From the NCBI GenBank assembly GCA_009694435.1, contig SHUY01000007.1:1-43548 (forward strand): a stretch of DNA of 43,548 bases, written 5' to 3'. The DNA comes from Acidimicrobiia bacterium. Its GTDB lineage: Bacteria > Actinomycetota > Acidimicrobiia > IMCC26256 > PALSA-555. Position numbers and translations under genes: made by a program. Shown piece after piece: positions 18,199 to 30,216 of the stretch. Within the stretch, counting starts at the first letter, position 1. Each line of letters opens with the position of its first letter. Below the pieces are notes generated by a model. It worked only from the letters and a program-made list of their open reading frames with translations, made no database searches and was not told the DNA's origin.

Positions 18199-18567
18199 CT
18201 AGGAATAAACCGGCGCCCAGGACTCAAGTAACAATTGGACAACCGACCGAGTTGTGGCGCCCCCCGAAAACCCTCGAGCAACATCACTGGCCGCATTAGC
18301 CACGCGTACCACTTCAGTTTCATCAACTGCCCGCCCCGCGCGAACCGCCGACGCTAATACTGCGGCTCGGGCCGCGCGAGCGGCACAGCCCGCGATGCGA
18401 CTTTTACGATTACGGCGTAAAGCTAAATCGATGGCAATAGTGGCTCGCCACCAGTCAACCTCATCACACAGAGCGTCGGAATCGAGACCAAGAGCGACTT
18501 TTTCAATGTCGGATCCGCTGAGACTGGCCAACGCATCCATGAACCGATCGATTTCTCTTGAACCCAT
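18199..18567 (-). CDS. Hypothetical protein (Ala/Arg-rich)
   Basis: Complete ORF filling the gap between convergent orn and ppx; MGSREIDRFMDALASLSGSDIEKV...; no family recognised. Confidence 0.55.
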   Translation of the reverse strand: MGSREIDRFMDALASLSGSDIEKVALGLDSDALCDEVDWWRATIAIDLALRRNRKSRIAGCAARAARAAVLASAVRAGRAVDETEVVRVANAASDVARGFSGGATTRSVVQLLLESWAPVYS

Positions 18568-18617
18568 CGGTGAAGTCTTGACTCTCCGGCGACCAAATTG
18601 GTGGATTTGGGCGACAT

Positions 18618-19535
18618 TTAGGCGATAGAACTAGCCAATCCATCAAGAATATCGGCCTCGGAGACCAAAATTTCTTCAATTCCGAACGCTCGTATCGTTG
18701 CTACCAGCACGATCAGGCCCCCCACTATCACCTCGGCCCGCTCGGGTTCGAGTCCGGGATTGGTCTTGCGCTCGGCCACCGACTCGAGGGCCAGCGTGCG
18801 AAATACATCTTCGGCGATGGCGCGGGTGACACAAAAGTGATGAATGCGATCACGATCGTATTCGGCCAGTCCTTGGTCGACTGCGGCCACAGTCGAAAGC
18901 GTTCCCGCCAAGCCCAACACCGTGCGGGCTTCGCTTAGTTGCGGAATAGCAGTCGCCACTTGAGAAAGTTCGTCGCGTACATCAGAAACCGCATTAGCTA
19001 ATTCTTCCGGAGCGCAGGGGTCAGAAGATAACCACCGTTCGGTTATGCGCACACATCCGATATTTAAAGAACAGAGAGATTCTGGCTCAGTGTTTCCAAA
19101 AACAAACTCAGTCGAACCGCCACCAATATCTATGGTTAGATAAGGCGCAGGATTAGTTAATCCTGCGGTTGCGCCAGCAAACGACAGTTGGGCTTCGGCT
19201 TCGCCGGATAATAACTCTGGCGTTACTCCTAAAGCCGCGTGGGCTCGAGTAAAAAACTCATCGCTGTTAGTAGCATCACGAGCGGCGCTAGTTGCGGTGG
19301 CGCGAACATTAGTTACTTCGAAGTTATCAATAATCGTTCGGTATTCCGATAAGACCCGTACGGTGCGATCTATCGAGTCAGCAGCCAAAGCGTGAGTGGC
19401 GTCGACTCCTTGGCCTAATCGGGTTATCCGCATTTGCCGGTCGAGAGTTATCAATTCTGGCTGGCCGACCATTGATTCGGCTACTAGTAGACGCACGGAA
19501 TTGGTTCCGATGTCTATCGCCGCAACCCGGCTCAC
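18618..19535 (-). CDS. Ppx/GppA exopolyphosphatase family protein
   Basis: VAAIDIGTNSVRLLVAE, TIDIGGGSTEFVFG, GLAGTLSTVAA. Confidence 0.92.
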   Translation of the reverse strand: MSRVAAIDIGTNSVRLLVAESMVGQPELITLDRQMRITRLGQGVDATHALAADSIDRTVRVLSEYRTIIDNFEVTNVRATATSAARDATNSDEFFTRAHAALGVTPELLSGEAEAQLSFAGATAGLTNPAPYLTIDIGGGSTEFVFGNTEPESLCSLNIGCVRITERWLSSDPCAPEELANAVSDVRDELSQVATAIPQLSEARTVLGLAGTLSTVAAVDQGLAEYDRDRIHHFCVTRAIAEDVFRTLALESVAERKTNPGLEPERAEVIVGGLIVLVATIRAFGIEEILVSEADILDGLASSIA

Positions 19536-19981
19536 TTGATCTCGATTTTTTCGCTAACCCACTCCCCGACCGGATCGGATCCACCCGCGAGATGCCACGC
19601 GTAATGAGCGTGTAAACATTTAACCCCCGTCCGGGTCCCTCCCACCCCACCGTAAGGGCGCGGCCCGGCATAATTTTCATCAATTAGTGCGTCGCGCTCG
19701 GCGGTGTAAATTTCGTGAGCTAGCCGTAATGCCTCGGGGTCAACTGCAGCCTGGGCCGCCCTCACTCCCCCGCGGGCTTCTAACTGTGAAACCGCGCGCA
19801 CTAAAACTGGGTCGACGAGCCAGTAGCGAGTCGGCATGGGGGTTCCGTCGTAAGTGAACGGATCGTTACGCACAACCGCCGGAGCCCCAGTGGCGTCCCG
19901 TACCACTACTTCAAAGGCGGCAGTAGGTTCTCGGCCTAGCCGATCCCGCACCACGGCTAGATCGCTTTGACTTACGACCAT
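19532..19981 (-). CDS. DUF501 domain-containing protein
   Basis: LGREPTAAFEVVVRDATGAPAVVRNDPFTYDGTPMPTRYWLVDP...GGVGGTRTGVKCLHAHYAWHLAGGSDPVGEWV; location between ftsB and ppx as in other Actinobacteria. Confidence 0.9.
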   Translation of the reverse strand: MVVSQSDLAVVRDRLGREPTAAFEVVVRDATGAPAVVRNDPFTYDGTPMPTRYWLVDPVLVRAVSQLEARGGVRAAQAAVDPEALRLAHEIYTAERDALIDENYAGPRPYGGVGGTRTGVKCLHAHYAWHLAGGSDPVGEWVSEKIEIK

Positions 19982-20000
19982 GAACTTAAAGTCTCGGGGT

Positions 20001-21697
<1,697 letters not shown>

Positions 21698-21768
21698 CAA
21701 GGGAGTAATCAGATTACCTGACCAAGACCGGTAAAGGAAGGGCTCTCTTCGGGCAATACCATCAAGGG

Positions 21769-22941
21769 GTGAGCGACGAAACGACCGACGAGGTCTTCCT
21801 CAATCCATTTGAAGAGGGCTTTTTTGATAATCCTTACCGGCAATACCGGCGGCTGAGAGAAAAGGCTCCCGTTCACCAGAGCCCGACTGGGCCCTGGTGT
21901 TTGCTGGGCTACGAAGAGTGCGCGCGACTCATACGCGACCCGAGTCTGTCGGTTGAGGACAGAAACGCCACGGTAAGTCCGCGCGACATTTTAAATATGG
22001 ATCCCCCCGACCACACTCGCATTCGTCGACTTTTTTCCAAGGCCTTCACCCCTCGACGAATTGAAGAACTGGTCGAAACTACCCAGTCACTAGTCGACAC
22101 GATGCTCGACGGCATTGAAGACCGCGGTCGATTGGATGTAATCCCTGACTTGGCTTTCCCGCTTCCCTTTGCCGTCATTTCCCGAATGCTCGGAATGCCC
22201 GAAGACGACAGCGAAAGTGTGCGGGATTGGTCACACACTTTGGTGCAGGTACTAGAACCCATGCTCGCACCGGAAGAACTAGCCAAAGTAATGATCGCCG
22301 GCGAAAACTTGCGGGGTCGAGTTACTGAAGTTATCGAAGAGAAAAGAAAGAAACCAGCGGACGATCTACTCAGTGCGTTGATCGCAGTAGAAGAACAAGG
22401 AGATCGTCTTTCCGAAGAAGAGCTCTTAGATCAGGTGATGCTGCTTTACATTGCGGGCCACGAAACTACCGTCAACTTGATTGGTAATGGGATGTTGGCG
22501 TTGTTACGCAATCCCGAACAATTGAATAAGTTGGCTAAAACTCCTCAACTAATCGACAACGGAATCGACGAACTTTTGCGCTTCGATTCTCCGGTGCAGT
22601 TCACTCGGCGCGTCGCTTTGGCCGATATTGAAATTGATGGCAACTCGGTGGCCGCGGGATCGATGATTTTCGCCATGCTCGGTAGTGCTAATCACGACCC
22701 TAAGCATTTTGGGCCAAACGCGGACGAACTTGACCTCGCGCGTAGCGAAGCTCCCCACCATCTTTCTTTCGGTGGTGGAATTCACCACTGCCTCGGAGCA
22801 GTTTTGGCCCGCATGGAAGGGCGCATAGGGATCGGTTCACTGGTTCAGCGTTTTCCCAATATGGAATTGACCGACAAACCGGCAAAGTGGAACCAGCGAC
22901 TGGTACTGCGGGGGCTCGACTCGCTGCCAGTTTCTATTTAG
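21769..22941 (+). CDS. Cytochrome P450
   Basis: YIAGHETTVNLI, DELLRFDSPVQ (ExxR), FGGGIHHCLGAVLARMEG. Confidence 0.95.
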   Translation: MSDETTDEVFLNPFEEGFFDNPYRQYRRLREKAPVHQSPTGPWCLLGYEECARLIRDPSLSVEDRNATVSPRDILNMDPPDHTRIRRLFSKAFTPRRIEELVETTQSLVDTMLDGIEDRGRLDVIPDLAFPLPFAVISRMLGMPEDDSESVRDWSHTLVQVLEPMLAPEELAKVMIAGENLRGRVTEVIEEKRKKPADDLLSALIAVEEQGDRLSEEELLDQVMLLYIAGHETTVNLIGNGMLALLRNPEQLNKLAKTPQLIDNGIDELLRFDSPVQFTRRVALADIEIDGNSVAAGSMIFAMLGSANHDPKHFGPNADELDLARSEAPHHLSFGGGIHHCLGAVLARMEGRIGIGSLVQRFPNMELTDKPAKWNQRLVLRGLDSLPVSI

Positions 22942-24425
22942 ATTGAGTCAGTCGTACCGGCTTTTGTCCAAAGATCGCCGATTTCGGTCGGGCTTAACTT
23001 AGTTAAATCAAGATTTTGTTCTTTTGCTATTTTTTCCATTGCCATGAACTGAAGAACATACTTTTGTGACCACTGGCGCAGCACTGATTCTGCGTCAGAA
23101 TCTTGAGTGCGCGCTAAGACGACGGCGGCGGCGAGAAGATCGCCGAGAGCGTCATCACCAGCGCGCAAAGCTTGTAAAGCTAAATCGGCCGACGCGAGTG
23201 CGGATTCTCTAGTGTCAACGGCAAGGCCTACTGAAGCTGCCTTGCGCATCAATTTATTGGCGTAAAGCAGAGCCGGAATGCCCGGAGTAATGCCGGACAC
23301 GATTGAGTCGGAACCTTTCTCTGCTTTTTTGATCTGCTCCCAGTTGGTCATTACCGCCGCGGTCGTATCGGCCTCTACGCTCCCAAAGACATGGGGGTGG
23401 CGACGCACCAACTTGTCGTGCACGCCTTGAACGACATCGGAAAAATCAAAGGCTCCGGCCTCTTGCGCCAACACCGCATGAAAAACGATCTGGTAAAGAA
23501 GATCACCCAATTCGTCGGCTAGAGCGGCATAAGCCGGACCCGCCGGACCCGATGTTGCGCTAGAGCCGGTGGGCGCGTCGGCGGGTAACTGATCGAGTAC
23601 TTCCACTACCTCGTAAGCCTCTTCTAGGAGATAGCGGGTAAGCGAACTATGGGTTTGCTCGGCATCCCACGGACACCCACCGGGGCGGCGCAAAAGTTCG
23701 GTCAAGGCCACAAGTTCGATCATTGCCGGACCAATGGCCGAGCGACGGGCGGGCAACAACAGACTGGTTAGATGGTCGGGCTCCACTTGACGAACCAGTT
23801 CGGATAGAGCGACTTGAGTAACGCTCTCGTCGGGGAGCCCTAACCGCTGCAAAACGGTTACTACTGTTTCGGGCTCATAGCGATCAAGCAAAGTAACCGC
23901 GACATCGGCGATCACTAGCCGATGGTCACATTGGGCGATCAGCAGCGGCCCGCCTAATTCAAGATCAGACTCAGTTAAGTCTCGACCGTCGACCACTTGG
24001 GCGCCAGTAGCGATTGGGTCTATGCCCGCTCGCACCCACGCCGCTTCGGCAAAGGACACGCCAGGAATAACTTGTAAATCGATTAGACCCGCAACCGCGG
24101 CTTCGTGTAATAACACCACCGTGCGCTCAGCCACGGCGGGGCTGCCGGGCACAGCGTAGGCCACCGTCCCGTGAATCTTTGCTTGCTGACAAAGAGTGGC
24201 GACAATTTTGGCGTAGGTGTCTTCTAAATTTTCTGATTGCTCGTAGTGGTCGTCTAGAGCATCGCCCGCCCACCCTTGAGCAATTAGTTCGGTGATGGCC
24301 GGATGACGAGCAGTGCGGACATAGCGCACGGGGATCTCTTCTAATGCTCTCCGAGCGGCCGGAACCAATAGATCGACTCCCGCCGGCCCAAGCCCGACGA
24401 CGACGACTCGACTAGTCGTCGCCAT
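22938..24425 (-). CDS. mazG: MazG nucleotide pyrophosphohydrolase with N-terminal tetrapyrrole methylase-like domain
   Basis: N-term VVVVGLGPAGVDLL, PGSPAVAERTV; C-term LLRRPGGCPWDAEQTHSSLTRYLLEEAYEVVE...ELGDLLYQIVFHA. Confidence 0.93.
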   Translation of the reverse strand: MATTSRVVVVGLGPAGVDLLVPAARRALEEIPVRYVRTARHPAITELIAQGWAGDALDDHYEQSENLEDTYAKIVATLCQQAKIHGTVAYAVPGSPAVAERTVVLLHEAAVAGLIDLQVIPGVSFAEAAWVRAGIDPIATGAQVVDGRDLTESDLELGGPLLIAQCDHRLVIADVAVTLLDRYEPETVVTVLQRLGLPDESVTQVALSELVRQVEPDHLTSLLLPARRSAIGPAMIELVALTELLRRPGGCPWDAEQTHSSLTRYLLEEAYEVVEVLDQLPADAPTGSSATSGPAGPAYAALADELGDLLYQIVFHAVLAQEAGAFDFSDVVQGVHDKLVRRHPHVFGSVEADTTAAVMTNWEQIKKAEKGSDSIVSGITPGIPALLYANKLMRKAASVGLAVDTRESALASADLALQALRAGDDALGDLLAAAVVLARTQDSDAESVLRQWSQKYVLQFMAMEKIAKEQNLDLTKLSPTEIGDLWTKAGTTDSI

Positions 24426-24426
24426 C

Positions 24427-25383
24427 TCAACCGATTGCAGGCAAAGGAACTGACGAACTAGGAGCGCCGATCAACGCCTTAGGAGGAATTATGGTCCCGG
24501 TGCGAGAGTCAAAAGTTCCGTAGCGAGGGTCAAGCGACACCTTGGTGCCGAGGCTGCCACTCAAAACTTTTTCCAAAATAAGTTGCGTAAGAGCCGCATC
24601 AGAATTGTCGGTGACTTTGATTAAGTGAAACCCAAACTCGGTTTGCACTGGGTTTGAAACCGTTCCGACCGCTTGAGTGGCGGCGACAGTAGCGAACGGC
24701 TCAACGAATTGTGCGCCGTCACCGCAGCCCAACCCGCCACCTTGAGCAGCCGATCCATCAGTGGAGTTCTGCTGAGCCAAAGTAGCGAAGTCAGCACCGG
24801 CGTTGATTTGTGCCAGCAAGGTAGCGGCTTCTTCTTGAGTGCCGACGAGTATGTGCGACACATAACGACCCGATGGGCACTGGGCTTTTACTTCGCTAAC
24901 TAAAGTTGGTGAGGGAGACTCCCTGATGACGCGAATTAGGGCCGCGACAGGAACAAGGTTACTAACTAGTTCTTCCTGGAAATCTTTTGGAAATGCGGCC
25001 ACGATCTCTGGACTGCCGAAAATTTGTAGTACGAGTTCTTGCGCGACGGCAATGTCTTCACTCGTGATAGTTATTCCTTGATTTTTTACTGTTTGCGCGG
25101 CTATCACTTGATTAATCCTCAGACTCACCCAAGAAGAAGCAAACTCAGACGATAGTGAGCCGGGTGACGTCGAAGCGGAGGCCCCGCCTGATTGGGCCAA
25201 TAACTTCTTTAACTCTTTATTCTCATCAAGAGTTTGGAGTTCTCCGTCAATAGTGGCTTGAGAAACCGAAACGCCGCTAGCGGTAAAGGCGGTCGGTCCA
25301 TCGGAACTGCGCACTAGAAATACCGCCCCCACAACGGCGGCGACTAGAACTACCCCGAGAAGAATTGCCAGCAAACGCTTCAT
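24427..25383 (-). CDS. Secreted/anchored peptidylprolyl isomerase (parvulin, SurA/PpiC-like)
   Basis: N-terminal TM; RYVSHILVGTQEEAATLLAQINAGADFATLAQQNSTDGSAAQGGGLGCGDGAQFVEPF...PVQTEFGFHLIKV. Confidence 0.9.
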   Translation of the reverse strand: MKRLLAILLGVVLVAAVVGAVFLVRSSDGPTAFTASGVSVSQATIDGELQTLDENKELKKLLAQSGGASASTSPGSLSSEFASSWVSLRINQVIAAQTVKNQGITITSEDIAVAQELVLQIFGSPEIVAAFPKDFQEELVSNLVPVAALIRVIRESPSPTLVSEVKAQCPSGRYVSHILVGTQEEAATLLAQINAGADFATLAQQNSTDGSAAQGGGLGCGDGAQFVEPFATVAATQAVGTVSNPVQTEFGFHLIKVTDNSDAALTQLILEKVLSGSLGTKVSLDPRYGTFDSRTGTIIPPKALIGAPSSSVPLPAIG

Positions 25384-28300
25384 GACGCTGCTGACACTAC
25401 CGGCTTATCCGTCGGTGATTCGGACGGGAACAGCTCAGCAAGCAAGCCAATAATTTCGTGGGCAATTTCGGGAGTAGGACCAAGCAGTGGCACCACGAAC
25501 TCATTATCTCGGGCGCGCGCGCCAGGGAATAGGCGCTCAAGGCGCACCCGCTTCGATGGGGGCAAATCGACCCCTCGCAGGCGAGCCCGATCTCCAGAAA
25601 CATTAACGCTGCGTAAACCTAGACGAACGCATTCGGCGCGCAAATGAGCTACTGCTATGAGACTAAATGCGGGGTCAGGTAGCGGCCCGTAGCGATCTTC
25701 CCATTCCGCCTGTACATCGTCTACATCCGTTTTAGTTTGCGCCGCAGCTAGGCGACGGTACGCCTCCATGCGGACATCATCACGACCGATGTATTCAGTG
25801 GGTAAGAACGCGTTAATCGGAATGTCAATTGTAATTTCAACCGGTATATCTGGCGTTGTTCCGGTCAACTCCCCTACCGCTTCGGTTACTAGTTGACAAT
25901 AGAGGTCAAATCCGACTGCAGCGATCTGCCCAGATTGCGCGCCGCCGAGCAGATTGCCGGCTCCGCGGATTTCTAAATCTCGCATAGCAATTTTAAAACC
26001 TGAACCCAACTCGGTGAACTCGCCAATAGTTTTTAGTCGTTCGTAAGCCTCTTCGGTTAAAACTTGGTCGGGAGGATGCAAAAGGTAGGCGTAAGCTCGT
26101 TGTCCGCGTCGGCCGACGCGGCCGCGCAGTTGATAGAGCTGCGCCAGTCCTAATCGATCTGCTCGGTCGACAACAAGAGTGTTAACTGAAGGAATATCTA
26201 ATCCACTCTCGACGATAGTGGTGCAGACCAAAACATCAATCTTATGTTCCCCGAAATCAAGGATTACTCGCTCTAATTTGCCTTCGTCCATCTGACCGTG
26301 GGCTACGGATACTCGGGCCTCAGGCACCAAGTTACGCACACGATCAGCGACGAACTCGATATCTTTAACTCGGTTATGAACAAAAAATACTTGACCTTCG
26401 CGCAATAGCTCTCGGCGAATGGCCTCAGAAATAACCTGATCGTTCTCTTCGCCAACGTAGGTAAGTATCGGCTGGCGATCTTCAGGTGGAGTATTTACGA
26501 GGGAAAGATTACGAATACCGGTTAGCGAGAGTTCGAGAGTTCGCGGAATTGGAGTAGCCGAAATAGCCAATGCGTCTACCCCGACACGAAATCTTTTAAT
26601 TTTTTCTTTGTGTTGCACTCCAAAGCGCTGCTCTTCATCAATTATTAGCAAGCCCAAATCGTGAAACTTAATGTCGTCTGACAGCAGGCGGTGGGTAGCA
26701 ATTACGATATCGACTTCGCCGCTAGACAGTTTTGCGACTACTTCACCCTGCTCTTTTGGACTCAAAAACCGCGATAGCACCTCAACTCGAATTGGATAGT
26801 TGGCAAAACGAGCTCGGAAAGTCTGGCCGTGTTGAGTGGCCAAAAGAGTGGTCGGCACCAAAATCGCCACCTGTTTACCGTCCTGAACGGCTTTAAAGGC
26901 CGCCCGCAGTGCCACTTCAGTCTTCCCAAAGCCAACATCGCCACAAACCAAACGGTCCATAGGCGTTACTAACTCCATATCGGCTTTTACTTCCTCGATA
27001 GCTCGAGCCTGATCGGGCGTTTCTTCGAACGGAAACGCCTCTTCGATTTCTCGCTGCCACGGCGTATCGGGAGAAAACGCGTAACCGGGACTGGTAATGC
27101 GGATGCGGTAAAGCGCCACCAGTTCCTCGGCGATCTCTTGTACCGCAGAACGGACCCGAGATTTAGACCGTTCGAAGTCGGCTCCACCCATGCGGTGCAG
27201 AGTTGGAGTTTCTCCACCGGTGTAGCGCCGCACGGTGTGCACTTGATCGGTGGGGACATAGAGTTTATCGTTGCCTTTGTATTCGAGTAATAGATAATCG
27301 CGGGTGGCTCCTCCGGTGTCGCGCGCCACCATCCCAGAAAATCGGGCTACTCCGTGAGTTTGGTGAACAATGTAATCACCCGGACTCAAGGCGTCGTACA
27401 GACTGGTACCCCGAGCGGCACCCCGAGAGCGCCGGCGCACTCGGCGGCGACCAGTCAGGTCTGACTCTGATATCACCGCTACACCAGTAGAAGAAATAAT
27501 AAAACCTCGATCGAGCGAAGCGACTACCACACCTATGACTCCGGGCGTGATCGCTCCCGAGATGACGTCTAATCCCTCGCGACCCAGAGTTTCAATCAAA
27601 CGAGTAGCCGAACCCGAACCCTCGGCAACTAACACCACGCTTAGCTCGGCTGCGGCTAGATCTCGCAAACGTTTTACTAATCCATCAGTATCGCCGGCCA
27701 ACGGGTCAAAGCCTGACGCCGACAAGTGTGGGGTGTCGGGATTCTCGGGCGAAAGGAGAACTTGAGTTACCCCGGCCTTCGTGTTGGCCAGTAAACGATC
27801 GTAGGGCAGTGATAATTGTGGGAACTCAGAGCCGGTGGCTCCCCAGGTGCTGGCCAAAGTTTCGGCGAGAGCGAATTCTTCGGTCAGAAAATCTTTTGCC
27901 CGGTCACGCGCTCGCCTAGGTTCGCACACTAGGACTAGAGCGTCAGGAGAAAGAAAATCGGTCAATAAAGTTTCGGAGTCAGTCAGCCAAGGTAGCCACG
28001 ACTCCATGCCGTCAAAAATTTCCCCGCGGGAAAAACGGTCCCAGGCTTGTGCTCCCCACGGTTCTTTGGTGCGTAACTGCTCGGCTCGCTTCATCAACTC
28101 AGGGGTGGGCAACACTTCGCGTGCGGGAAATACAGCAACTTCTTCTATTTTGATCGTTGACCGTTGGTCGGCAATGGAGAACTCGCTTAAGTGGTCGATT
28201 TCGTCGCCCCAAAGATCAACTCGCACTGGGTGATCGGCGGTGGTGGGGTAAATATCGAGAATTGAACCGCGTATCGCTACTTCGCCTCGCCCTTCAACCT

Positions 28301-28805
28301 GATACTCCCGGCGATAGCCCATTGTCACTAATTGGTTGAGGATCTCGTCCCGGTCGATGCTCGTGCCTCGGCGCAACACCACCGGAGTGAACTCGCCGAC
28401 ACTAGGCCCGAGACGCTGGATCAGCGCCCGGATCGGGGCCACCACCACCGCAGGAAAATCACCCGTGCGCAAGCGCCACAACACTCTTTGTCGGCGCCCC
28501 ATGGTCTCGAGCGCGGGCGAAACCCGTTCGAAGGGAAGGGTTTCCCACGCGGGGAACACTTCCACGGCCGAGGCGGGCAAGAACGCCAACAAGTCTTGGG
28601 CGAGACGATCCGCGTCGGCTCCGGTAGGCACCGCGACCACTATGGGCCGGCGAATAGTTCGGTTCGCGAGCGCGGCGACAAAAATCGTTCGAGCTGATTC
28701 GGCTACCGCCACGATAGGGGCGCGAGAAATTACTGCTTTCACCGCCGGCGAATCGGCCAGCATCTCGGACAGAGAAGCCAAGGCTGGAGTAGTGGCGGTG
28801 TTCAT
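25380..28805 (-). CDS. mfd: Transcription-repair coupling factor
   Basis: UvrB-like N-term, CarD-like PGDYIVHQTHGVARFSGM, DRLVCGDVGFGKTEVALRAAFKA, IIDEEQRFGVQHKEKIK, YQLRGRVGRRGQRAYAYLL. Confidence 0.97.
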   Translation of the reverse strand: MNTATTPALASLSEMLADSPAVKAVISRAPIVAVAESARTIFVAALANRTIRRPIVVAVPTGADADRLAQDLLAFLPASAVEVFPAWETLPFERVSPALETMGRRQRVLWRLRTGDFPAVVVAPIRALIQRLGPSVGEFTPVVLRRGTSIDRDEILNQLVTMGYRREYQVEGRGEVAIRGSILDIYPTTADHPVRVDLWGDEIDHLSEFSIADQRSTIKIEEVAVFPAREVLPTPELMKRAEQLRTKEPWGAQAWDRFSRGEIFDGMESWLPWLTDSETLLTDFLSPDALVLVCEPRRARDRAKDFLTEEFALAETLASTWGATGSEFPQLSLPYDRLLANTKAGVTQVLLSPENPDTPHLSASGFDPLAGDTDGLVKRLRDLAAAELSVVLVAEGSGSATRLIETLGREGLDVISGAITPGVIGVVVASLDRGFIISSTGVAVISESDLTGRRRVRRRSRGAARGTSLYDALSPGDYIVHQTHGVARFSGMVARDTGGATRDYLLLEYKGNDKLYVPTDQVHTVRRYTGGETPTLHRMGGADFERSKSRVRSAVQEIAEELVALYRIRITSPGYAFSPDTPWQREIEEAFPFEETPDQARAIEEVKADMELVTPMDRLVCGDVGFGKTEVALRAAFKAVQDGKQVAILVPTTLLATQHGQTFRARFANYPIRVEVLSRFLSPKEQGEVVAKLSSGEVDIVIATHRLLSDDIKFHDLGLLIIDEEQRFGVQHKEKIKRFRVGVDALAISATPIPRTLELSLTGIRNLSLVNTPPEDRQPILTYVGEENDQVISEAIRRELLREGQVFFVHNRVKDIEFVADRVRNLVPEARVSVAHGQMDEGKLERVILDFGEHKIDVLVCTTIVESGLDIPSVNTLVVDRADRLGLAQLYQLRGRVGRRGQRAYAYLLHPPDQVLTEEAYERLKTIGEFTELGSGFKIAMRDLEIRGAGNLLGGAQSGQIAAVGFDLYCQLVTEAVGELTGTTPDIPVEITIDIPINAFLPTEYIGRDDVRMEAYRRLAAAQTKTDVDDVQAEWEDRYGPLPDPAFSLIAVAHLRAECVRLGLRSVNVSGDRARLRGVDLPPSKRVRLERLFPGARARDNEFVVPLLGPTPEIAHEIIGLLAELFPSESPTDKPVVSAAS

Positions 28806-29416
28806 CCCCCGTTGCCGTGAAGTTGATTCATGGCTGCATCTATGCCTTGAGTAACGATCAACTCGACTGCGGCCGCGCTTTGAGCCAGAGTGACATCTAT
28901 TTCATTTCGCTCTCGGGGGCTGAACTTCTTCAAAACATAATCCGCGCCATGTTCTTTAGAAGCAGGCTTTCCCACACCGATCCTTATGCGCAAAAACTTA
29001 TCGCTGTGCAAGTGAGATTTGATCGAGCGCAAACCATTGTGGCCCGCCACGCCACCGCCAACTTTCATTCGCAGTTGTGCTACTGGGAGATCTAACTCAT
29101 CGTGGATCACGATTACTTGTTCGGGCTCAACCCCAAAGCGTTTTACTAATCGGCGCAGTGAATCACCGGAATCGTTCATATACGTTGTTGGGATCGCCAG
29201 TGCTACCCGCTGTTCGCCCATACGAACTTCGTCGACCAATGCCCGCTCTTTGTGGTTGCGCAACTTGGCCCCGTGGCGGTTGGCTAATAAATTGACTGCT
29301 TCCGCGCCTACGTTATGGCGAGTAAGTTCGTACTCTTTTCCAGGGTTACCGAGGCCAACTATGAGCCAGTCGGAAGAAGTGCCTGTACGCGCAGCGTCGC
29401 GGCGCCGGCGCAACAC
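28802..29416 (-). CDS. pth: Peptidyl-tRNA hydrolase
   Basis: LIVGLGNPGKEYELTRHNVGAEAVN, PTTYMNDSG, VIHDELDLPVAQLRMKVGGGVAGHNGLRSI. Confidence 0.95.
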   Translation of the reverse strand: MLRRRRDAARTGTSSDWLIVGLGNPGKEYELTRHNVGAEAVNLLANRHGAKLRNHKERALVDEVRMGEQRVALAIPTTYMNDSGDSLRRLVKRFGVEPEQVIVIHDELDLPVAQLRMKVGGGVAGHNGLRSIKSHLHSDKFLRIRIGVGKPASKEHGADYVLKKFSPRERNEIDVTLAQSAAAVELIVTQGIDAAMNQLHGNGG

Positions 29417-29419
29417 TTA

Positions 29420-30100
29420 TCAGCCCTCGTCGGCTCCGCTACCGCCGTCATCGGTCGCGTCAGCCGAGCCACTAGCGGGCGCCTCACCCGTCGCCGGCTC
29501 GCCGTCAACTTCTTCGCCGTCAACCGCTTCTTCGTCGACCGGCTCGGCCACAACGCGAGGCAGAACAACTTGGGCCACCAAAACATCGGCTTCAAGAGTT
29601 GTAGCGACTCCGGAGGGAAGAGAAAGCTCTCCCACTCGCAACTGACCGCCAATTTCTAAATTGCCCACATCATGTTCGACTGAGCCAGGAATATCTTGAG
29701 GCTTAGCTTCGATTGGAATCGAGAAAATCAACTGGTCAAGCAAACCGCCCGACCGAACGCCTTCGGGCTCACCCGTTAGCGTTAAAGCGACTTCGGCGGC
29801 AACGGCGACGTCAGTGCGCACCCGTACGAAATCAACGTGGACGAACTCTCCTCGAATTGGATGGCGCTGTACTTGACGAGCTAGCGCCAAGTGTTCTTCG
29901 CCGTCGACTTGCAAAGTGATCAATGTGTTAGCACCACTAGCCAGCACTGTTCTTAGTTCGCGGGCTGAAACTGTCACTGAGAGAGTTTCGCTACCCAACC
30001 CATAAACCACAGCCGGAACCTTGCCCGCGCGACGAATTCGCCCCGATGGGCGTGACCCTCGTTCGATACGCTTTTCTGCACTAATTACCGCATCCGCCAT
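29420..30100 (-). CDS. rplY: 50S ribosomal protein L25/general stress protein Ctc
   Basis: AGKVPAVVYGLGSETLSVTVSARELRTVL, RQVQRHPIRGEFVHVDFVRV; acidic C-terminal tail. Confidence 0.94.
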   Translation of the reverse strand: MADAVISAEKRIERGSRPSGRIRRAGKVPAVVYGLGSETLSVTVSARELRTVLASGANTLITLQVDGEEHLALARQVQRHPIRGEFVHVDFVRVRTDVAVAAEVALTLTGEPEGVRSGGLLDQLIFSIPIEAKPQDIPGSVEHDVGNLEIGGQLRVGELSLPSGVATTLEADVLVAQVVLPRVVAEPVDEEAVDGEEVDGEPATGEAPASGSADATDDGGSGADEG

Positions 30101-30216
30101 CGCGTCGCGTGACCTTTCGTAGTGGGGTTAATTTGCCTTGAAATGAAGTCTTCCTATTGTGGCCGGTGGAGACCCAATCCGCCAAGTCGCCGCCCGCGAA
30201 TTGCCTGATCTAAGGC

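Noticed and set aside
28336-28854. 172-aa ORF on + strand antisense to mfd
   Set aside because: No family features; lies entirely opposite mfd coding sequence.
29019-29645. 208-aa ORF on + strand antisense to pth/rplY
   Set aside because: Low-complexity Ser/Pro/Arg translation in the shadow frame of two well-supported genes; typical antisense artefact.
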